Source: Mucilaginibacter saanensis
GTDB taxonomy: Bacteria; Bacteroidota; Bacteroidia; Sphingobacteriales; Sphingobacteriaceae
Length of the DNA: 64,000 bases
Reading direction: 5' to 3'
Assembly (NCBI RefSeq): GCF_014200575.1
Contig: NZ_JACHBZ010000006.1
Coordinates: 248,001-312,000 of the forward strand
Shown: positions 28,801 to 37,918 of the stretch, one piece after another
Layout of the letters: each line of letters begins with the position of its first letter
Position numbering within the stretch: position 1 is the stretch's first letter
Program-made: the position numbers and the translations under genes
The notes under the pieces: model-generated
Databases searched by the model: none
What the model saw: the letters and a program-made list of their open reading frames with translations, nothing else
Told to the model about the DNA's origin: nothing

Positions 28801-29362
28801 CGTCGCTGCCCTCTTCAACAACAATGTTTTTTATGGTTTCCTTTTGGAACGATATAAATCTTACCTCAAGCGTGTAGGTACCTGCCGGTACCGGAATGCT
28901 GAATGTACCATCGTTGGCCGAAGTAGTTGTTTTTCCTGCATCAACCAGGGCGATAGTAGCACCCGGTAAGGGTTCCTGGGTTTCATCAACCACTTTGCCG
29001 GTGATATGGCCGGTATGCCCTAAGGATGCAGGCTTGTCTTTGTTACCCTTATTTAGGATAATGTAGTTATCAATTAGCTTGTAACGTATTGATAAATCGG
29101 AGGTAAGCCATTTTAGCGCCTCATTAACGGCGAGCTTCTTTTTACGGATCTTAATTGTTTTCGACATCATGGTGTTGACCTCTTTGTCGAATGTAAATTC
29201 CAAACCGGTCTGTGATTTAACCTGATCGATAAATTGTTCCAACGTTACGGAAGCGGTATTAAATGTGATAATGTGCTCAATATTTTGAGCCGAGCTGCGC
29301 TGCCATATAGCGCACAGCAGAAAAACAAGCATCAAAAATTGATGAATTAACTTTTTTTTCAT
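25895..29362 (-). CDS. SusC/RagA TonB-linked receptor with STN signalling domain
   Basis: A 1155-residue outer-membrane importer. Domains in order: signal peptide (ends ...QRSSAQ), STN domain (about 28-105, FNTASVTLEQFIDQVKSQTG), carboxypeptidase-like regulatory domain (about 118-200), TonB plug (about 210-345, SLGYANSQLTSADVS; SVMVTIRGQSSL) and a large barrel ending GIRSYGFKLSCTF. The STN domain is the part that contacts FecR anti-sigma factors, which fits the FecR and ECF sigma genes directly upstream. It pairs with the SusD lipoprotein (12-bp gap). Confidence 0.95.
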   Translation of the reverse strand: MKKKLIHQFLMLVFLLCAIWQRSSAQNIEHIITFNTASVTLEQFIDQVKSQTGLEFTFDKEVNTMMSKTIKIRKKKLAVNEALKWLTSDLSIRYKLIDNYIILNKGNKDKPASLGHTGHITGKVVDETQEPLPGATIALVDAGKTTTSANDGTFSIPVPAGTYTLEVRFISFQKETIKNIVVEEGSDAIKTVILRAQPNSLNEVVVTALGIKKREKSLGYANSQLTSADVSDVPQPNVLNALTGRIAGVQVRSSAADPGSSVMVTIRGQSSLTKDNQPLYVVDGVPVAPALQNPTAGIDGKQGIDYGSPIGDLNPDDIASITVLKGASAAALYGSRAGFGVILITTKSGAEKKGLGISFNSTTVIDKAYLFPHLQNEYGAGDSPVPGSGTLSTSAWGQRLNTGIKLVQWNSPLDASGNAVPTDWVSYPNRVKDFFNTGHTLTNNIAVSKSGDAGDFRLSFANMQNKGIVPNTDMKRNTLNFAGNYNINKSIRISSNIGYTNNQSDNRPSANSESVTYEIYKLPASININDLRNYWVPGKEGVKQYNPLSSDDNPFLIANEETNGYNRNRLTGHVQVAIDLLANLTLTARTGLDYYSTDVNQKRPFSAKRNPTGAYLTENDYFKEQNSDFLLTYKSKIAPLFAYSVSAGGNQMDQKTRSVQNYTGTLTLPGIYNLSNAAAGSMIYAEGAGHKRINSVYGLGEISYRQSIFLNLTARNDWSSTLPSENSSYFYPSASLSIIASDLLGIKWDKLSYLKLRGNISQVGSDTDPYQLYNVIPFDTDWGSVKRASLSYDQKNSQLKPEIATSYETGADVSFFQDRLGLSFTWYKTNNKNQIIQVPTTIASGASSKLINAGNIQNQGIELTLNAVPVKGKFTWRTEFNFTRNRNKVVSLTPGITNYLLGSTDGSNVNYLISEGTQMGDFYTTSWKKAASGQYAGQPLLTSGGLMQQATTLEKIGNYNPDFMLGVTNSVSYAGLTLSATLDWRQGGQYYSYAVKSLIDDGYLNTTIPGRDAAHGGLSWTDANGVKRNDGMIMPGVIANADGTYKQNNVIIAAADYYDNKYWKYYQNDTFSATYVKLKEVSLTYVFNKKVMRHLPFMSNLSASIIGYNMFIWTAAHNGFDPESTISISTLRYQGVAQYALPGIRSYGFKLSCTF

Positions 29363-29437
29363 TACTTAGTGTCGAATTTAAGCGGGTTTTAAAACCAGCA
29401 TGTTTGTTAATTGAATCTTCAAATTCAGTTGATAGCC

Positions 29438-29463
29438 AAGCGTCCTGCTCCAACAGGACGCTT
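29438..29463. terminator. Hairpin between fecR-like and susC-like genes
   Basis: AAGCGTCCTG and its exact complement (10 bp) around a 6-base loop lie in the 142-bp gap between the FecR and SusC genes. There is no long T run, so it is a terminator or attenuator that separates the regulatory pair from the transport operon. Confidence 0.5.
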
Positions 29464-29504
29464 ATTTAGTATATGTTATTTGTCCGCACCTCCTTGTTTT
29501 TGGG

Positions 29505-30476
29505 TTAGTTGATATGCACTTCATTTTTATTGATGGTGTAATTGAAGCCTGCTGTTTGTGATAGAATTTCTAAAACCTGCGGCAATGTTTTTTGTGTAAA
29601 ACTGGCCGTAACTTGTTTATGACAAAAACGCGAAGCTTTGATTTGGATATTTACACCATAGTACCGTTCCAATATCGGTGCGATATCTTCAATGGTTTCG
29701 AGGCGAAAGATCAGGATTCCTTTTTGCCAGCCGAATATATCTTCTATGGCCACATTATCCTTTTTAAACACCTTCTTCTTACTGTACGATAAGCGGTCAC
29801 CAGGTAAAAGCATATAGGTGGCGGTAGGCTTCAGGCTATTAACACCTACTTTTCCTGTGGCTACACTAACCATTGTTTTAGTATCTGCCGGATATGATCT
29901 TACATTGAAAGATGTTCCTAATACCTGCACATTTAAGCTGCCTGTGTGAACTAAAAATGGATGGTTGCTATCGTGCTTTACATTAAAAAAGGCTTCGCCG
30001 TTAAGGTAAACTTCTCTTTTGGCGTCAACAAATTTAGCACGGTAACTCAGCATGCTGCCGCTGTTTAATACAATCTCGGTACCATCGGGCATTATGACTT
30101 TCTTTTGCTGACCTGCTGCGGTTGTTACACTAAGCATCTGCAGGCCGGCATTTGGTTGCGCCTGGCTTTTCAACAATAGGTAACCAGCCGAAAGTATAAG
30201 CAGCAAGCTTGCTGCTATACCTAATGACCATTTGAAAACGCCGATGCTATGTACCGGTTTGATAGTAGCGTTTATGCAGTTCAAAACACTTTTCGAATCA
30301 AAGTCATGAACATCCGAATTATCGGCCATGTCGTTCAATGCTTCTTCAGCCAATACCGTAATCCATTCCTGCTCGTAATTACGGGACGAAAGGATAAGCC
30401 GTACCTTTTCCAACTCCTGCTGCGTGCAGCTATTGCCAATGTATTTTCGCAATAATGCTATGATATCCTGATTCAT
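29505..30476 (-). CDS. FecR-family anti-sigma factor
   Basis: About 323 residues. A cytoplasmic N-terminal sigma-binding segment (to about 80), one transmembrane helix (SLGIAASLLLILSAGYLLL), the periplasmic FecR domain (VIMPDGTEIVLNSGSMLSY, LNGEAFFNVKHDSNHPFLVHT) and a C-terminal DUF4974-type secretin-like domain (FNYTINKNEVHIN). The frame starts at a TTG at 30503, but the ATG at 30476 with AGGAAA upstream is preferred. It holds the ECF sigma factor inactive until the STN domain of the SusC protein signals substrate. Confidence 0.93.
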   Translation of the reverse strand: MNQDIIALLRKYIGNSCTQQELEKVRLILSSRNYEQEWITVLAEEALNDMADNSDVHDFDSKSVLNCINATIKPVHSIGVFKWSLGIAASLLLILSAGYLLLKSQAQPNAGLQMLSVTTAAGQQKKVIMPDGTEIVLNSGSMLSYRAKFVDAKREVYLNGEAFFNVKHDSNHPFLVHTGSLNVQVLGTSFNVRSYPADTKTMVSVATGKVGVNSLKPTATYMLLPGDRLSYSKKKVFKKDNVAIEDIFGWQKGILIFRLETIEDIAPILERYYGVNIQIKASRFCHKQVTASFTQKTLPQVLEILSQTAGFNYTINKNEVHIN

Positions 30477-30547
30477 TTTTCCTATGCTTCCTACATAAGA
30501 CAATTTACCGGGATGGGATAACTATCCGGTTTGGAAAAAAAGTTACC

Positions 30548-31150
30548 TTATTTTTTGAGTAGTATGATCACCACTAAAAACAAGCTGATAACGCCATTGG
30601 CAATTAGATGATCTTTGATAGATCTAAGCGCTTTAACAATTTGATTATTCACCGTGCTATCTGCAATATCAAGTTCGCGGGCAATTTCGCGATGGCTCAT
30701 TCCGCCATTACGGCCCATTTCGAAGATCAGTTTCCGTTGTGGCGGCAAATTATCAATAGCTTGCTGAGCTTTCTCCATGGTTTCGCGATAAGCGATGGTA
30801 TTTTCGGTGTTTTCACTAAACTGTTCAGCACAGAACATGATCTCATCAATATAACGCTCTTGTACAGTTTCGCGTTTGATCAGGTTTAACAAATGATTTT
30901 GAGTAAGTTTATATAGATAGGATTGGATTGATGACTCGATATTGACCAACGGCGCATTGTTCCACAATTTAACAAAAATGTCATGTACCGCGTCTTCGGC
31001 TATTTCGGTTGATTTGATGATCTTAACCGCGTACCGGAACAGTTTTGGCGCATAAGTATTGTAGATGATAGTGAAAGCTTCCTGGTCCTGTACCTTCAAT
31101 CCGGCTAAAAGCTCTTCCTCGTTAAATATCATCTTATCCTTGCTGGTCAT
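30548..31150 (-). CDS. ECF RNA polymerase sigma-70 factor
   Basis: A 200-residue extracytoplasmic-function sigma factor of the Bacteroidota FecI-like type. Region 2 (FTIIYNTYAPKLFRYAVKII...AEDAVHDIFVKLW) and region 4 (NLPPQRKLIFEMGRNGGMSHREIARELDIADSTVNNQI) are complete. A hydrophobic C-terminal stretch (GVISLFLVVIILLKK) is typical of these SusCD-linked sigmas. It should transcribe the phosphate-ester SusCD operon. The gap to FecR is 71 bp. Confidence 0.94.
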   Translation of the reverse strand: MTSKDKMIFNEEELLAGLKVQDQEAFTIIYNTYAPKLFRYAVKIIKSTEIAEDAVHDIFVKLWNNAPLVNIESSIQSYLYKLTQNHLLNLIKRETVQERYIDEIMFCAEQFSENTENTIAYRETMEKAQQAIDNLPPQRKLIFEMGRNGGMSHREIARELDIADSTVNNQIVKALRSIKDHLIANGVISLFLVVIILLKK

Positions 31151-31390
31151 GGATGCACACTAATTAGTGCGGCAAAAATATCAAACCAAGGTACTGCGTG
31201 GTGATAAGGAATGTTTAAGTTATTGTAAAGAAAGGGGTGGCCGATCTAAAATTAGATTCGTTTAAAGGTATTCCTCCTGAGATCGGCTCATGTTCTGGGC
31301 TCGGGGAATTGTACTATGCATCGGGCTTAAGACCATCAACTTGTACATCACCTACCGAAACGGCATCGAATAAGGTCATTTACAATTTAA
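31151..31390. other. Divergent intergenic region with gene scraps
   Basis: Contains the probable sigma-factor promoter (TATTTTTG on the minus strand near 31179-31186), a 12-bp perfect palindrome CACTAATTAGTG at 31158-31169 that could be an operator, and from about 31240 broken plus-strand coding scraps leading into the truncated GH78 gene. Confidence 0.35.
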
Positions 31391-33487
31391 GTTTTAACCC
31401 ACTGGAATTATGAAAGGATAGATTTAAGTCCTTTTCTCCAATCCGGTCATAATGTAGTAGCCGCGCAGGTATGGAATGATGGAGATCTTCGCCCTGAAGC
31501 CAATGTGTCTTACAGGACAGGTTTTATTTTGCAGGGGGTATCAGGTGATGGGCAGGTTTTAAATACAAACGAAAGCTGGAAATGTATCCGGGATAGCAGC
31601 TATAGCGCGGTTAAGGTAATCATTCCTGATTATTATGTGGCGGGTCCCGGGGAGCAAATTGATATGCAGCGTCATATTCGGGGCTGGGAAAAGCTATCTT
31701 TTGCGGATGACTTATGGCCGAATGCGGAAAATATTACTCCCGGGATACCAAAAAACAGAGTTGGGTTTGCCTGGCCCAATGGTTGGCTTCTGGTTCCTTC
31801 CGCACTACCTCAAATGGAACTAACACAACAGCGACTAAAGACATTGAGGAAAAGCGAAGGTATAAACGTTGCCCCATCTTTCCCGGCAATAAAATCACCA
31901 ATTACCATCCCTGCTCATACCACGGCTACACTCTTATTGGATCAGGCGTTTTTGACAAATGCTTATCCAACGATTTTATTTAGTGGAGGGAAGAATAGCA
32001 CCATAACGCTGAATTATGAAGAGTCCTTATTTACGAAATATCCTGTAAAAGGCAACAGAAATGAGGTGGAGAACAAGGTGCTTGTTGGTATAAAAGATGT
32101 AATCATTCCTGATGGGCAAAACAATCAGGAGTTCACTTCACGTTTTTGGCGTACTTACCGATACATTGCCATTACAATAGTTACCAACGCGTTTCCACTG
32201 GTACTGGAGGATGTTTACGGAACTTTTACCGGTTTCCCGTTTGTACTGAATGCGCAGCTCAATACTAATGATGCTGAAATCCGGAAGATATTTGAAATTG
32301 GTTGGCGGACAGCAAGGTTATGCGCTTTTGAAACCTATATGGACTGCCCTTATTATGAGCAGTTACAATATATCGGGGATACGCGCATTCAGGCACTTGT
32401 ATCGCTGTTCAATAGTGGCGATGACCGCCTGGTGCGCAATGCCATCAATGACATTGAATATTCCAAAACACCAGAAGGTTTGACGATGAGCAGGTACCCA
32501 AGTTCTTCACCGCAATACATACCTCCTTTTTCACTTTGGTATATCGGGATGTTACACGATTATATGATGTACGGGAAAGACACCAGTTTCCTCAAAACAA
32601 AATTAATGAGCGAACGCCAGGTGCTCAATTATTTCAGCGGCTTTCAGCAGCCGGATGGCTCGGTCAAAAACATACCCTGGTGGAATTTTTCTGACTGGGT
32701 TGATACTGCTGAATGGTCACTCGGCACGCGCTCATTTGGCAAAGATGGTTCTTCGGCCTTGCTGGATCTGCAGCTTTTATGGGCTTATCAACTGGCAGCA
32801 GATATGGAACTGAAAATAGGACTGAAGGGATATGCCGAAATTTATACACGGCAAGCTGAACAATTGCAACGCACCATTCGGAAAAAATACTGGGATGCTG
32901 GCCGGTATTTGCTTGCTGATAGGCCTGAAAAGGATTTATTTTCCCAGCACACCAATGCGCTGGCCATCCTGACTGGTACTATTCCACAGGAGGAATACCA
33001 AACTATCGGGCGCAAATTGCTGAACGATACTACCCTCACACCAGCCTCAATTTATTTTAAATACTATCTGCACCAGGCCTTAACCAAAGCCGGCTTTGGG
33101 GGCCAGTATTTAAGTTGGCTGGGCAAATGGCGTGAGAACATACACGCAGGGCTGACGACTTGGGCAGAGACTTCGGATGTTAACAATTCAAGATCTGATT
33201 GTCATGCATGGGGAGCAAGCCCCAATATTGAATTTTTCAGGACCCTTTTAGGGATTGATAGTGATTCACCTGGGTTCGCTACGGTGAAAATCGAACCTCA
33301 TCTTGGTGTAATCGAAAGCATTGGAGGCGAGATGCCGCATCCCAATGGTAAGATCAAGGTACAATATACGCAGCTGAAAGGCCATTTGAAGGCAGTTATT
33401 GGTTTGCCGTCTAAAACGACCGGGAAATTAATATGGAAAGGCAAAAACTATTTGTTAAAAGAAGGTTTGAACACCATTCAAATATAA
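31391..33487 (+). pseudogene. 5'-truncated GH78 alpha-L-rhamnosidase
   Basis: A GH78-type rhamnosidase lacking its N-terminal domains. The frame is open from 31391 without an ATG; its first codons already read HWNYERIDLSPFLQSGHNVVAA, a mid-domain GH78 pattern, and TAA at 31388-31390 closes the frame upstream. The first start-like codon is a GTG at 31505, which would begin inside that beta domain. The (alpha/alpha)6 catalytic domain is full (ETYMDCPYYEQLQYIGDTR, DWVDTAEW, ETSDVNNSRSDCHAWGASP) and the C-terminal beta domain ends GLNTIQI. The family normally exceeds 850 residues and is exported; here no signal peptide remains. Most likely a decayed gene whose enzyme would be mislocalised or unstable. 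Confidence 0.75.
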
Positions 33488-33547
33488 AAAGGCCCAGGTT
33501 AAAATAGACTACCGCTATACAAGATATAAAGCGTCCAGTTGAGGGGT

Positions 33548-33679
33548 ATGACTAAGGTAAAGAGAACAGACTGGGATGTGACCAGTGATGCCACTTATGT
33601 ATGGCTTCCTATCATCTGGAAAAAAGATGTCCCAAAAATTGATTGGAAGGATGAATGGAAGCTTTCTGGTCATAAATAA
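33548..33679 (+). pseudogene. 3' remnant of a GH43-like glycosidase gene
   Basis: A 43-codon frame (TKVKRTDWDVTSDATYVWLP then IIWKKDVPKIDWKDEW) resembles the extreme C-terminus of exported Bacteroidota glycosidases of the GH43 kind, where a substrate-side Trp-rich tail reads WLPI-W-(K)-P-I-W-EW. Nothing of the upstream catalytic domain is present, so this is read as a deletion scar. The family call is tentative. Confidence 0.45.
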
Positions 33680-33780
33680 TATAGATATTCAAAATAACGT
33701 GGCTTCTGCCTGTTGATCTCCACCCCAGGCATCAGGTCGTGCAGGGAACAGCTTCGAAAGAGGTTAAAAAAAATATTCTA

Positions 33781-34983
33781 ATGAAAAAAACTTTTATTTA
33801 TCTTTTGATAACCATTTGCCTGGGTTCAACGTCCCTCGCTCAAAATTTACCCTATAAAAATAAAAAACTTTCTCCGGAAGTAAGAGCCAGGGACCTGATC
33901 TCCAGGATGACCCTCGACGAGAAACTGATGCAAATGCAATGCATTTGGAATAAGAAATCCACAATATTCACCAATGGCGAATTCGATGAAGCTAAAGCGC
34001 AAAAAGAATTCCAGTATGGGTTAGGGGAAATCGCCAGGATCAATGAAAGCGGGGCACCCAGCAGTTCCGGCTTGCATCCTAAACAAGCCGCGATCTTATA
34101 TAATAAGGTTCAGCATTTTTTTGTCGAAAAAACAAGATTAGGAATACCTGTTATGGTACATGAAGAAGGCCTGCATGGGCAGCAGACGCAGGATGCCACC
34201 AATTATCCTGTGCCAATAGGACTGGCAAGTTCTTGGAACGAAAATCTGGTAACGGAAATTTACACCAATGTTGCGCAGGAAATCAAGGCCAGGGGTGGAC
34301 AACAGGTATTGGCACCAGTTGTAGATATTGTTCGGGACCCTCGGTGGGGCAGGACTGAGGAAACAATGGGTGAAGATCCATTTTTGATATCCCGGCTGGC
34401 TGTAGCACAAGTTAAGGCTTATCAAGGTAATAGTGTTTATCTTGACAAAGATCACGTAGCGGCGACACTCAAACATTTCGGTGTGCATGGCCAAAGTGAA
34501 GGTGGCAATAATACTGGGCCGAGCAATATAAATGAACGGCTTGCAAAGGAAATTTTTTTTAAGTCTTTTAAGGCAGCTATCGAACAGGCCGCACCAATGA
34601 ATGTAATGTCCAGTTATAATGACCTTTGGGGAAAGCCTGCACATGCCAATAAGAAGCTGCTCACCGATATCCTGAGAAACGAATATGGTTTCAAAGGCGT
34701 CATCGTTTCTGATTACGGCGGTGTGAGTAATCTGAAAAATGAAAATAACATAACACCTTCGCTCGAAGAAGCCGGTTATATGGCTTTCAAAGCAGGGATA
34801 GATATTGAATTGCCTGATCCGGAATCTTTTACGGGACTGAAAGAATATGTTAAGGCAGGGAAAATAAGTATCGCCGAGATTAACAACACCGTGACCCGCA
34901 TCCTGATCAACAAATTCCGCACAGGACTTTTTGATGACCCCTATGTAGACCCGGAGAGGGCAAGTACCAGTATTTCTAAGTAA
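33781..34983 (+). pseudogene. GH3 beta-glycosidase lacking its C-terminal domains
   Basis: About 400 residues: a signal peptide (MKKTFIYLLITICLGSTSLAQ) and the GH3 N-terminal TIM barrel with KHFGVHGQSEGG and the nucleophile motif GVIVSDYGGV. Family members of this type run to about 750 residues with an alpha/beta sandwich that carries the acid/base residue and a FnIII domain. Here the chain stops at DPERASTSISK, right after the barrel. The last codons and the stop lie inside the left arm of a 24-bp perfect inverted repeat (34971-35021), so truncation by a rearrangement is likely. Barrel-only GH3 enzymes exist, so some activity cannot be excluded. Start ATG 33781 is preferred over the GTG at 33739. 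Confidence 0.7.
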
Positions 34984-35021
34984 ACAACCCCACCTTAGGT
35001 GGGGTTGTTTACTTAGAAATA
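34971..35021. repeat. 24-bp perfect inverted repeat at the GH3 truncation point
   Basis: Arms 34971-34994 and 34998-35021 are exact complements with a 3-base loop (TTA). The left arm contains the final codons and stop of the truncated GH3. It would form a strong hairpin and could terminate transcription, but the arm length and its overlap with coding sequence suggest a rearrangement joint. Confidence 0.85.
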
Positions 35022-35336
35022 TTATAAGGGTGTTTATCTCTCAAAATTCGCAAATTTTAGCAGTATTTCTTACAAAAAGCGGCCTATGATTAGGCCAGAA
35101 AGCCCTTTGACAACCTCATAACATTTTTAAATTCCCGTTTTTAAACAGCTTCTTAGGGATCGCTGCTATTGTCATTTGATGTTATTTTTTATAGTTCAAT
35201 AATTAAATCCAGGCTTCCTGACATCACCAGGAATGCCGCTATTGTATTCAGGCATTTAAGTGTTTTTCCAAAAAATGATATTCTTCTGGTAATGTATTGT
35301 ACAGGTTATAGGCAGTGTTAACTACTGTCCGACTTA
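35022..35336. other. Intergenic stretch, no gene seen
   Basis: AT-rich, between the truncated GH3 and the convergent MgtC gene. It has two small hairpins (GGCCTA/TAGGCC at 35081-35096, and TTCCTG/CAGGAA near 35214-35232), either of which may end the MgtC transcript. No coding remnant was recognised. Confidence 0.4.
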
Positions 35337-36044
35337 TTATAATTCAGTTTGGTGACCTATAACTTCCCAACTTACCTTCATTACATCCTGTTCAATGGTT
35401 AACCTACTTGCCATTTTTTCCATCAGGTAATCCTGTTGCCCTGCAGAAATTATTTCTGCAGTAATGAACGCATAAGCCGGGTTTTCATCCTCGCTACTGG
35501 TCAATGCCCTAAGCATCAATTTTTCGTCATTCCCTAAATATTGTATCAGCAAAACCCGGAGATTATTTTCTATCTTCTTTTTGCATTTGATACTGATAAT
35601 GTATTCCATCTGTGTTGCCTCACGTTTTGGAAAGAAGGTTATTTTACTCAATATTAGCCCCAGCGGGCGTAGTAGTAAATGAGTAAACATGATGAACGAG
35701 GTGGTTACGACCGCTTCCGGGGAGAGGCCCAAACCTACCAGCGAACCTACCGCTGCCGAACACCAGATAGTAGCAGCCGTATTCAGGCCCTGTACATTTA
35801 AGCCGTCCTTCATGATAACCCCAGCCCCCAGAAAGCCTATACCGCTTATGATATAAGAAGCAACTCTGCCTGTGGCATCACTGCCTATGTGGATAGATAA
35901 CAAAATATAAGCGGTTGAACCCAGGGATACTAAGGTATTGGTACGCAAACCGGCGCTTTTTTGCCGCCACTGGCGTTCTGCCCCAATTGCTGCACCCAGT
36001 AGCAGCGATAATGAAAGGCGTATAGCAAACTCCATAATATTCAT
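35337..36044 (-). CDS. MgtC/SapB-family membrane protein
   Basis: A 235-residue inner-membrane protein with the MgtC signature LLLGAAIGAERQWRQKSAGLRTN near the N-terminus, four to five transmembrane helices up to about residue 135 and an ACT-like cytoplasmic C-terminal domain (about 145-235). MgtC proteins help cells under magnesium limitation and acid stress and affect the F-type ATPase in other bacteria. A strong GGGAGG ribosome site precedes the ATG, which overlaps the stop of a possible 67-codon upstream frame by 4 bp. Confidence 0.92.
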   Translation of the reverse strand: MNIMEFAIRLSLSLLLGAAIGAERQWRQKSAGLRTNTLVSLGSTAYILLSIHIGSDATGRVASYIISGIGFLGAGVIMKDGLNVQGLNTAATIWCSAAVGSLVGLGLSPEAVVTTSFIMFTHLLLRPLGLILSKITFFPKREATQMEYIISIKCKKKIENNLRVLLIQYLGNDEKLMLRALTSSEDENPAYAFITAEIISAGQQDYLMEKMASRLTIEQDVMKVSWEVIGHQTEL

Positions 36045-36244
36045 AATACACCTCCCATTGCCTCAACAACATGCTGATGGAGTAAATTATCACAGAAGGA
36101 AAAACTCAGAACCCCGGCAATAGCAGAAGTAATTATTTTTTCCTGTTTTAGATTATTGTTAGAGCCGATAGAAAAGGGGGTATCTATTACCGATGCGGCC
36201 TTGTTTTTTAATAAAGTATGAGTTGATTTTTCTCTTTTAAGCAT
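36041..36244 (-). CDS. Possible leader peptide upstream of mgtC-like gene
   Basis: A 67-residue frame ends in ATGA overlapping the MgtC start, an arrangement typical of translational coupling. The product is basic at the N-terminus (MLKREKSTHTLLKNK) with a short hydrophobic patch (ITSAIAGVLSFSFC). It has no recognised domain. Enteric mgtC is controlled by short leader ORFs, which makes this worth noting, but the similarity is only positional. Confidence 0.35.
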   Translation of the reverse strand: MLKREKSTHTLLKNKAASVIDTPFSIGSNNNLKQEKIITSAIAGVLSFSFCDNLLHQHVVEAMGGVL

Positions 36245-36488
36245 GACATAAAGATTGTCCCATCCTTACAAGACTGCCTAAAAGAGAGCGGTCTGGCTTA
36301 ACGACGGGGGTATAAAATTTGGTTTATTCTACTCGGACCTGTATCCATGATTTTATTGCATTTTAATTTATACAGCGTTTTTTGATTGCGTTGCAAATGT
36401 AAAACACGCCGTACGATTATATCGTTAGAGAACCCTTAGAAAATTATTAGAAAATTATTAGAAAAACTGGGGGAGCAGCAGGTTGTAG

Positions 36489-36764
36489 TTATACGTGCGA
36501 AAGTTCAACAGTAAATGTGGTTCCCTTGTTTTTTTGAGAGGCAGCCGTGATCGTCCTCTTGTGCAGATCGATGTTTTTTTTGGTAAGAGCCAGCCCGATG
36601 CTGTTTCCACCTGCAAATTGTTGATTGGCACCACGATAAATGGATTCAAAAATGTGTGGGAGCTCGGTTTCGGCTATCCCCAAACCATTATCGATGAAAC
36701 GCAGGATCATTACTGTAATTGATAGATGTTGTGGCTTCGTTTGTTTTTGAAAATTTGCAGTCAT
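36489..36764 (-). pseudogene. 3' fragment of a sensor histidine kinase
   Basis: About 91 codons containing the end of a HATPase domain: DNGLGIAETELPHIFE (G1 box), IGLALTKKNIDLHKRTI (G2 region) and the closing GTTFTVELSHV. The H-box and N-box are missing, and upstream sequence shows none of the rest. It abuts the broken integrase, so the kinase was probably cut by insertion or deletion of the element. Confidence 0.7.
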
Positions 36765-36777
36765 TTTCCATCAGAGT

Positions 36778-36813
36778 AAAAAAGGAAAGTGCATGAGTGC
36801 GCTTTCCTTTTTT
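36778..36813 (-). terminator. Intrinsic terminator after the integrase pseudogene
   Basis: A 16-bp stem (AAAAAAGGAAAGTGCA against TGCGCTTTCCTTTTTT, one G-T pair) with a TGAG loop and T runs on both strands. It lies just past the end of the integrase and could work in both directions. Confidence 0.75.
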
Positions 36814-36843
36814 CTAAAGAATCATTACTAAGTTTTAATCTAG

Positions 36844-37819
36844 TTACACCTGCTCCAGACGTCTTCTTAATAATTTCATATCCTTACTGATTTTCACATC
36901 AAGGACTTTAGCATAATGCTGTGTTTGTTTTAGTGACTTATGTCCAAGCATTTTTGACACTGTTTCCATTGGTACGCCGTTGGTAAGGGTAATAAATAGT
37001 GGTAGCAAAAGTGCGCCTGGCAGTGTGGAAGGTTAGTTTTTTATTTACACCAGATACATCCGCGATCTCCTTTAAGTAAGAATTCATTTTTTGATTAGTA
37101 AGGACAGGTAGGAGAGTTCCTTTGTTTAAACATTTGGGAGTATAACAGCTGAAGAGAAATATATCACGGACGTGATTGAGCCGCTCTGTATCGAATTGCT
37201 TATTCGTTATTCTGGTTAGCTCATCCTTGGTTAAAACAACAGGGATTACCTCATCTCGTTTTGTTCTAAAACCCAAAAACGGATCGTTGGTTAGCAGCCC
37301 CTTTTGTTTACACTCCAAGATGATTTTTTTGAAATTCCCCAGGTATTTTATTGCCGTATTGTTACGGCAATGTCTTTCTGTTTTAAGCCAGAATACAAAC
37401 TGTGATACAAACTCATAATCCAATTCCTTTACCTCCAGGTCATCTTTTCTATACTTCATTTGTTTGTTATGAAGTTGAAATGCTTCCATGATGAAGTGTT
37501 TTTTCTCATCTTTTCCAATGAGTACGTCTTTTATATTTTCTGCGGTTACAAGTTTATTGCCTTCAAGTAGTTTGATTTTCGCCTGATAAACTTTACATGA
37601 AATCAGATCTAAGTAGGAGTTCAATTCTTCTGTTTCTTTGTTATCTCCAATCGCTCTGCCTGATTGCGAGTTCCATTGATTGGGTAACGATTGCCTTTTT
37701 GTTGATATTTCCCGACAGTCGCCATCTACTGTTATACGCAGGTAAACATATCTTTTTCCATCTTTTTGATTTTTGGCTTGTTTTAAATAATAAAGCAAAC
37801 CGAAGCTTTTTTCTAACAT
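36844..37819 (-). pseudogene. Broken tyrosine-type site-specific integrase
   Basis: A phage/conjugative-element integrase of the Bacteroidota type: Arm-DNA-binding domain (GLLYYLKQAKNQKDGKRYVYLR), SAM-like core-binding domain (about 90-190) and catalytic domain. It is damaged twice. The catalytic domain jumps from LFSCYT to PKCLNKGTLLP, losing the region that should hold the first catalytic Arg. After HTARRTFATTI the frame shifts near 36985-37000; the correct tail (GVPMETVSKMLGHKSL, HYAKVLDVKISKDM) continues in another frame to the stop at 36844-36846 and contains the catalytic His and Tyr. It marks an old mobile element and should be inactive. Confidence 0.85.
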
Positions 37820-37918
37820 ATCATTTTTTTAATGTCGTCAAAGTTGTTAAAGCTTATATTGAATTAAAAGAACAGGTATTTTACATTCCTTAGATCTTAA
37901 TTCAGGGGGTATGTATGT

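Noticed and set aside
34138..34644. 168-codon minus-strand frame opposite the truncated GH3
   Set aside because: It lies fully antisense to a clear GH3 barrel, has no domain or ribosome site, and its composition is that of a shadow frame.
36420..36470. Short tandem ATTATTAGAAA repeats as a possible CRISPR or iteron array
   Set aside because: Only two to three units of about 12 bp with no spacers or replication gene nearby.
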